Positions 6,172 through 10,229 of a stretch of 10,229 nt of DNA are shown in pieces; position 1 is the stretch's first letter, and the number at the start of each line of letters is the position of its first letter. Under the pieces are notes generated by a model. The model did not search any database, was not told the origin of the DNA, and saw nothing but the letters and a program-made list of their open reading frames with translations. The position numbers were made by a program, and so were the translations under genes. The stretch comes from Myxococcales bacterium (GTDB lineage Bacteria; Myxococcota_A; Polyangia; Polyangiales; Polyangiaceae), in NCBI GenBank assembly GCA_013298325.1, contig JAAFHJ010000121.1:1-10229 (forward strand), in the 5' to 3' direction.

Positions 6172-6232
6172 GGCGCCGATGGTGGTCGTTCTTTCGCGGG
6201 CGAGCAAGCGATGGCAGTAGGGAGTCGTCGAA
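6172..6232. promoter_or_regulatory. Short divergent intergenic region
   Basis: Only 61 bp separate the starts of the leftward membrane-protein pair and the rightward pseudouridine synthase, so overlapping promoters must lie here or extend into the genes. I see no convincing -35/-10 pair. The clearest element is the ribosome-binding site AGGGAG at 6219-6224. Confidence 0.4.
6219..6224 (+). promoter_or_regulatory. Ribosome-binding site of the pseudouridine synthase gene
   Basis: AGGGAG lies 8 nt before the ATG at 6233, the best-placed Shine-Dalgarno sequence in the window. It fixes this start. Confidence 0.75.
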
Positions 6233-7195
6233 ATGAAGCGTCTCGTCCTCTCGGTCCCCGCGGTGCTGCTGACGACCCTCCGTGACCGTTTCGACGACGA
6301 AGCGGCACTTGCGGAAGGGCGCGTCTTCCTTCGTGATCCCGGCGACCGGGGCCCCCGGCGCGCGACCGTGGCCGACGGCGGCGAGACCTGCGCCCCTGGC
6401 GCCGAGATCCAGGTCTACCCGGCGCGAAAGCCCGGCACTTCTGGCACAGAAGACCTCGTCGTTCTCCATGCTCATGGCGGTATCTTTGCCGTTTCAAAAC
6501 CGGCAGGAATCCCAACCATTCCCGACCAAGGGGGGACGGCGGGGGCCCTTCAATCCGAAGTCGCACGGCTCCTCAAGCGACCGCTCGCGAGCGTCCACCC
6601 GACCTCGCGCCTCGACCGGGAGGTGAGCGGCGTCGTGATCTTCGCCCTCGACGAACAGGCCCGCGTCGCCCTGACTGCGGCGCGGGAGGCAGGAAATTAC
6701 CGTCGCAGGTACGTTGCTCTCGGTCGCGGGACATCCATGCAAGATCCACGGATCGCCGGCGATCGCTTCGTCGTCGACGCGCCGATCGGCCGCGACCGGG
6801 ATCCGAAGCGCCGGAAAGTCCATGGACGGGATCCGGCGGCCGCCCAGAGCACCATCGAGATCGTCGCGCGCGGCGGTCGACCTGGCAAACCGGCTTTTGC
6901 CATGAATCTCTATCCGCATACCGGGCGAACCCATCAGCTTCGCCTCCACGCCGCTCATTCGGGGATCCCGCTCCTCGGAGACCGCACCTACGGCGGCGAG
7001 ACCCGGCTCACCGGCGCCGACGGGTCGGTCGTCGGCCTGACGCGCATCGCCCTCCACGCCGCTGAGGTGAGCGTCCCTCTCGCCGAAGGTACGCTCACTG
7101 TACACGCAGAAGTAACTGCTTTTTTTGAAGAAACCTGGAAGAGTTTCTCGACGGATCCGGTCCCCTGGGAAACGGGCTACAGGGCGACGCTGTGA
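6233..7195 (+). CDS. RluA-family RNA pseudouridine synthase
   Basis: A 320-aa enzyme expected to isomerise uridine to pseudouridine in a structured RNA, most likely rRNA or tRNA. Residues about 20-62 look like a degenerate S4-type RNA-binding domain (EGRVFL ... GGETCAPGAEIQVY). The catalytic domain starts near 75 with FAVSKPAGIPT (85-95). The signature HPTSRLDREVSG (122-133) contains the catalytic Asp128. The second hallmark is GRTHQLRLHAAHSGIPLLGD (231-250), followed by RTYGG (251-255). Length and motif order fit the RluA/RluC/RluD group; which RNA position is modified cannot be told. It begins 8 nt after a good ribosome-binding site, and its stop overlaps the next gene's GTG by 4 nt. Confidence 0.9.
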   Translation: MKRLVLSVPAVLLTTLRDRFDDEAALAEGRVFLRDPGDRGPRRATVADGGETCAPGAEIQVYPARKPGTSGTEDLVVLHAHGGIFAVSKPAGIPTIPDQGGTAGALQSEVARLLKRPLASVHPTSRLDREVSGVVIFALDEQARVALTAAREAGNYRRRYVALGRGTSMQDPRIAGDRFVVDAPIGRDRDPKRRKVHGRDPAAAQSTIEIVARGGRPGKPAFAMNLYPHTGRTHQLRLHAAHSGIPLLGDRTYGGETRLTGADGSVVGLTRIALHAAEVSVPLAEGTLTVHAEVTAFFEETWKSFSTDPVPWETGYRATL

Positions 7196-7722
7196 AGCGC
7201 TTTTGGTGGCTCAGCCTCGCTCTTGGCATGCTCGTGGTCTCCGCCGGCGGCGCGTCGGCCGACCCGATCCGGCCGAACCTCGTCGACCGCATCGACCGCG
7301 ATGGCGCACCGCTCGCCGAAGACGTCCCGGCGGCCAAGCCGGAACCGACGATCCCCGATCCCGAGCCGCACGAGGCACGCGCCTTCCTCCTCCTCGATCT
7401 TCGCTGGGATCGCGGCGTACCGAGCCTCGTTTCGACGAGCACCGTCGACTTCGGGAGCCCGCGAAAGACGGCGCGTATCTTTGGTCGTTTCGCCCTCGAA
7501 CTCTTTCGCGGAAAAGAGCTCGTCGAGCGGGTGCGCTTCGATTTCCCGCTCCTCGGCGCCGCCGACGAAAAGGGGGCGCTCCACATCGCCCCCGGCCTGC
7601 GAACGCGCGTCGGCGTCTACTTTCCGAAGCTCGCCAAGGACGCGGGAACCCGCTTCGAGCTCGTCGATCGGCGGACCGGGAATCGCTGGACGATCCCCCA
7701 CGAAATCTTCGATGGCCGTTAG
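7192..7722 (+). CDS. Exported protein of unknown function
   Basis: A 176-aa protein with a Sec signal peptide: KR at 2-3, a hydrophobic core at 5-19, and a likely signal peptidase I site after GASA (residue 23). There is no lipobox. The mature part begins with a Pro/Asp/Glu-rich linker (25-62), followed by an apparently beta-rich domain with alternating hydrophobic residues (63-160; FLLLDLRWDRG at 65-75, FALELFRG at 100-107, VRFDFPLLGA at 114-123). The mature part contains no cysteines and no recognisable catalytic motif. Probably periplasmic, possibly a small Ig-like or lipocalin-like fold, but that is a guess. The GTG start overlaps the upstream stop by 4 nt and has AGGG 8 nt before it, so it is co-translated with the pseudouridine synthase. 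The coupling of an RNA-modifying enzyme with an exported protein has no obvious functional logic. Confidence 0.8.
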   Translation: MKRFWWLSLALGMLVVSAGGASADPIRPNLVDRIDRDGAPLAEDVPAAKPEPTIPDPEPHEARAFLLLDLRWDRGVPSLVSTSTVDFGSPRKTARIFGRFALELFRGKELVERVRFDFPLLGAADEKGALHIAPGLRTRVGVYFPKLAKDAGTRFELVDRRTGNRWTIPHEIFDGR

Positions 7723-7780
7723 CGATGGCGCCCCGGTATCGGCGATTGCTGTAGCGAAGCAGCAGCACCTGCCGGGAGCG

Positions 7781-7817
7781 GCCGACGGCTGCGCGGGCGG
7801 TCGGCATCGACTTCTTT
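7781..7817 (+). terminator. Possible weak terminator between exported-protein and kinase genes
   Basis: GCCGAC (7781-7786) pairs with GTCGGC (7800-7805); after one mismatch a further three pairs can form (7788-7790 with 7796-7798, one of them G-U), leaving a loop of about 5 nt. A moderately T-rich stretch (CTTCTTT, 7811-7817) follows after a few bases. It could end the pseudouridine-synthase transcript, but the U-tract is displaced and interrupted. Confidence 0.3.
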
Positions 7818-7864
7818 GAAATTCCTCGAGAAGGTCGCGGCACGCAAGCTGCTCGCCGGCAAGG

Positions 7865-9031
7865 ATGCGCTCCTCCGCCCGCCGCACGCCCGACCCCGCC
7901 CGACTCGCACCGACGATCACGATCCCCCTCGGTCGTGCACGGCTTGTCGACGTCATGGGGCAAGGGGCGACGGCGGTCGTCTACGCGGCGACCATCGACC
8001 AGGTCCCGCTGGCGGTGAAGGTCCTTCGGCCGGAGGTCGCCGATGACACCGACGCAGTCGCCCGTTTCCATTGGGAAATCGAAGTTGTGGACGGGCTCTG
8101 CCACCCTGGGATCCCCGCCTGTTACGGCTTTGGGCTCACGAGTGAGGGGCTCCCCTTCGCCGCCTTCCATCGCGTCACCGGCGAAACGCTGCGCCAAAAA
8201 ATGGCGCGCGGGGAACGCCTTTCCGTCGCAGCGGCGCTCCGTGCCCTCCACGGGATCCTCGAGGTCCTCGAACTGACCCACCGGGCCGGGATCCTCCACC
8301 GCGACATCAAACCTTCCAACATCATGCTGTCGCCAGAAGGGCTCCCGTACGTCCTGGATTTCGGATTGATTCAGTCGATTGATGCGGCGCACGATCTACG
8401 ACGGACCGGCGGAAATGGAATCGTCGGTACGCCCGCCTACATGGCGCCAGAAATGGCGCGCGCGGAGCGTGATGCCTTCTGCCCGGCGACCGATCTGTTC
8501 TGCGTTGCATTGACGATCGCCTCCGGACTGGCCGGCCGCCCGCTGCGGGGCGCGACGGCGCAGATCGACCTGCTGCTCGCCGCCCAACAGCCGGTCGGCC
8601 CCCTCCGGACCTACGGCCTAAGCCTTCCCACCGCGCTGGAAGACCTCCTCGAGCGAGCGCTATCTCACGAAATTCACGGGCGTTTCCGAAATGCGACCCA
8701 CATGCTCGATGCGCTCCGCTTCGCGGAAGAAGAGCTCGGTGAGGCGCCGGTTTCCGGGCGGATCAGCCGGGAGTCGACCCGCCGCGTCGACGTAGATGGC
8801 CCACCGCCGATGCGCCGAGTCACCGCTTCCATCAGCGATGAAGGTTCGACGGCATCGGTTCATCCACCGACCATCAGCACATTCGCGCCTCCGCAGCCGG
8901 CGTCTCCGGAGCCAGTCCTGCCATCCGACAAAGGGACAACCGAGCAACGGCGGGGCCCCCCCCTTCCCCTCTTTCTCATCGCTCTCGCGATCGGCTTCGG
9001 GCTGTTCGTCGCCCTTTCCTACCTTCGGTAG
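7865..9031 (+). CDS. Tail-anchored eukaryotic-type Ser/Thr protein kinase
   Basis: A 388-aa kinase. The kinase domain spans about 22-290: glycine-rich loop GQGATAVVY (32-40, third Gly replaced by Ala37), Lys52 in AVKVL, probable helix-C Glu71, catalytic loop HRDIKPSN (145-152; Asp147, Asn152), DFG at 165-167, and GTPAYMAPE (188-196). All catalytic residues are intact and it is an RD kinase, so activation-loop phosphorylation is plausible. A Ser/Thr/Pro-rich, probably disordered linker (about 296-364) leads to one membrane helix (368-386) that ends the protein, leaving no periplasmic sensor domain. The topology is therefore cytoplasmic and anchored at the C-terminus. Substrates unknown; no phosphatase or FHA gene is nearby. 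The ATG at 7865 is the only usable start after an in-frame stop at 7817-7819, although it lacks a well-spaced ribosome-binding site. Converges with the 9038 gene 6 bp away. Confidence 0.9.
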   Translation: MRSSARRTPDPARLAPTITIPLGRARLVDVMGQGATAVVYAATIDQVPLAVKVLRPEVADDTDAVARFHWEIEVVDGLCHPGIPACYGFGLTSEGLPFAAFHRVTGETLRQKMARGERLSVAAALRALHGILEVLELTHRAGILHRDIKPSNIMLSPEGLPYVLDFGLIQSIDAAHDLRRTGGNGIVGTPAYMAPEMARAERDAFCPATDLFCVALTIASGLAGRPLRGATAQIDLLLAAQQPVGPLRTYGLSLPTALEDLLERALSHEIHGRFRNATHMLDALRFAEEELGEAPVSGRISRESTRRVDVDGPPPMRRVTASISDEGSTASVHPPTISTFAPPQPASPEPVLPSDKGTTEQRRGPPLPLFLIALAIGFGLFVALSYLR

Positions 9032-9037
9032 CGCCGC

Positions 9038-10162
9038 TCACTTGGGGCGCGCTTTGAGGGCGTCAATGGCCGCCTTGAGCGGGGCGACATCGGTCCGCTC
9101 GGCGATGTCGAAGGGGGCCGCCTCCGGGGTCGTCCGCTTCACAAATGCTGAAATTTCAGAGAGATGGCTTCGCAGCGGCTGGACGCCAAGCGTGCTGTAG
9201 TCGGCAAGGAGGACCGTCTCCCGAGGGTCGAGGTTGATCTTCTCGAGCTTCGCGAGGTTGTGGTGGCGGACACTCCCCAGATAGGCACGTACCTCGTCGG
9301 CGCTCGATCCGTCGTTCTCGTAGGTCTGTTCCTGGACGATCTGCACGACTTCATCGGCATGGGCAGCATCGAGAATACTGCGGGTCGCGTCGCGCCCGTA
9401 CATGTACTCAACGCCGCGAATCCAACCTTTAAAAAACTTCGTGTAGAGGCCTTTGTCGGCCGCCGCGTAGCGCGCCGTATTTACCGCAATCCCCTCGGAA
9501 ATAACGCCGGGATAGGTCGCGCTTGTGGCGACAACTTCTCCCCCCGCACGGACCTGCTCCGTCGAAGCCGGCTGAAAATTCAGGGAAAGTGCGTCATCGC
9601 CCGCGGCGAAGCTCGTGACAAGTTCCTCGGGGAGGCGCTCGACGACAGATACACGATCAATAGCAAGACCCCAATCGCTATGGCGGGTCGTGTCCTTAAG
9701 GTAGTAATCAAGGAGAAGAAGGTTACTTGCCGTCTTCGAGTAGACGCCAACCGACTTCGTCTTTGCCCGAATGGCCGCGACCGACGTCTCCACCGGCGGG
9801 CGAAGGATCACCTCATCGCCACCGTAAGACCAATCGAGTTCCCCAAGAATTTTCAGATCGTCTTTTCCGACCATGGTTCGGTTGACGAAGACACCAAGGA
9901 CGTCGAGGTTTGCGTCGATGGTGCCGGCCTGCAACGCGGAGAAGCCGGCCCCCTCCTCAAAGGGGACGACTTCGACATCGATCCCTTCCGCATCGAAAAA
10001 CCCTTTGGCTTCCGCGATGTTCAGGGGGCTGAACCCCGCCCAGGCCGCGGTGCCAACGCGGAATTTCGGGAGGACGGGGGCCGCTTCGCTCGTACACCCG
10101 ACGACGCCAGGCGCCGCGAAGGCGGAAAGAAGGACGAGAACCGGGAGCGACCGGCGACTCAT
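9038..10162 (-). CDS. ABC transporter substrate-binding lipoprotein, NMT1/NitT-TauT type
   Basis: A 374-aa protein from the ATG at 10162. A start 12 codons upstream would add an Arg-rich stretch ahead of the signal and is less likely. Residues 1-23 form a lipoprotein signal (SRRS at 2-5, hydrophobic 6-19, lipobox VVGC with Cys23). The mature protein has the periplasmic-binding fold typical of nitrate/sulfonate/taurine/thiamine-precursor binders: KFRVGTAAWAGFSPLNIAEAKGFFDAEGIDVEVV (33-66), FSALQAGTIDANLDVLG (74-90) and a YSKTASN turn (141-147). It should capture a small solute for an ABC importer, but the ligand cannot be assigned. The permease and ATPase are not in the window; if present they would lie upstream, beyond the right edge. 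Its stop (TCA at 9038-9040) faces the kinase stop across 6 bp. Confidence 0.85.
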   Translation of the reverse strand: MSRRSLPVLVLLSAFAAPGVVGCTSEAAPVLPKFRVGTAAWAGFSPLNIAEAKGFFDAEGIDVEVVPFEEGAGFSALQAGTIDANLDVLGVFVNRTMVGKDDLKILGELDWSYGGDEVILRPPVETSVAAIRAKTKSVGVYSKTASNLLLLDYYLKDTTRHSDWGLAIDRVSVVERLPEELVTSFAAGDDALSLNFQPASTEQVRAGGEVVATSATYPGVISEGIAVNTARYAAADKGLYTKFFKGWIRGVEYMYGRDATRSILDAAHADEVVQIVQEQTYENDGSSADEVRAYLGSVRHHNLAKLEKINLDPRETVLLADYSTLGVQPLRSHLSEISAFVKRTTPEAAPFDIAERTDVAPLKAAIDALKARPK

Positions 10163-10229
10163 TGGGCCGCCCCGCAGACGGCGGGGACGCCTGTCCATTC
10201 GCCAGTTTCCGTCATCGTTCGCTTCGTCG
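10163..10229 (-). other. Upstream leader of the substrate-binding protein gene
   Basis: These 67 bp lie upstream of the leftward gene. A G-rich run (GGGGCGG, minus strand) sits just before the ATG and may act as ribosome-binding site, though it is not a clean one. A minus-strand frame ends with TGA about 50 bp upstream of the ATG (rc of 10212-10214), so an upstream gene such as a permease could end here. The window stops before this can be tested. Confidence 0.3.

Noticed and set aside
7211..8392. Long minus-strand open frame of 393 codons across the exported-protein and kinase genes
   Set aside because: The translation is dominated by Arg and low complexity and spans two genes with clear signal-peptide and kinase motifs on the other strand.
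7865..9031. Pseudokinase
   Set aside because: Lys52, Glu71, Asp147, Asn152 and the DFG aspartate are all present; only the third glycine of the P-loop is replaced by alanine, which active bacterial kinases tolerate.

Overview
The window is GC-rich, densely coded bacterial chromosome with strongly G/C-biased third codon positions. It encodes a eukaryotic-type Ser/Thr kinase, several lipoproteins (one with a twin-arginine signal) and small exported proteins of no named family. Together these suggest a myxobacterium-like member of the Myxococcota, perhaps of the Polyangiales type. This is inference from gene style; no rRNA or other marker gene is present. I found no transposase, phage gene, tRNA, rRNA or CRISPR array.

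Layout. Positions 1-227 carry no convincing gene; they hold a 13-bp perfect hairpin (98-129) and a cluster of short direct repeats (161-223). A small cysteine-rich lipoprotein gene runs leftward (228-575). A divergent spacer of 211 bp separates it from a rightward block: a 113-aa helical protein (787-1128), a Tat-exported alpha/beta-hydrolase lipoprotein (1125-2162, GTGA overlap), and, 53 bp on, an 890-aa ATP-grasp/phosphohistidine dikinase of the rifampicin-phosphotransferase type (2216-4888). Its stop codon directly abuts that of a leftward pair of paralogous four-helix membrane proteins (4889-5452 and 5452-6171, TGATG overlap).

A second divergent spacer leads to a rightward block: an RluA-type pseudouridine synthase (6233-7195), a 176-aa exported protein (7192-7722, GTGA overlap), a possible weak terminator, and a tail-anchored Ser/Thr kinase (7865-9031). 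The kinase converges, 6 bp away, on a leftward NMT1/NitT-TauT-type substrate-binding lipoprotein (9038-10162). Any partner permease or ATPase of that protein would lie beyond the right edge.

How the genes work together: three coupled pairs are visible from stop/start overlaps (helical protein with hydrolase; two membrane paralogues; pseudouridine synthase with exported protein). No single pathway unites the window. It reads as ordinary chromosome with several uncharacterised lineage-specific proteins. The most interesting items are the dikinase of unknown substrate, the coupled cytoplasmic-protein/Tat-hydrolase pair and the diverged membrane duplicates. I do not see strong evidence for a wholly new multi-gene system.
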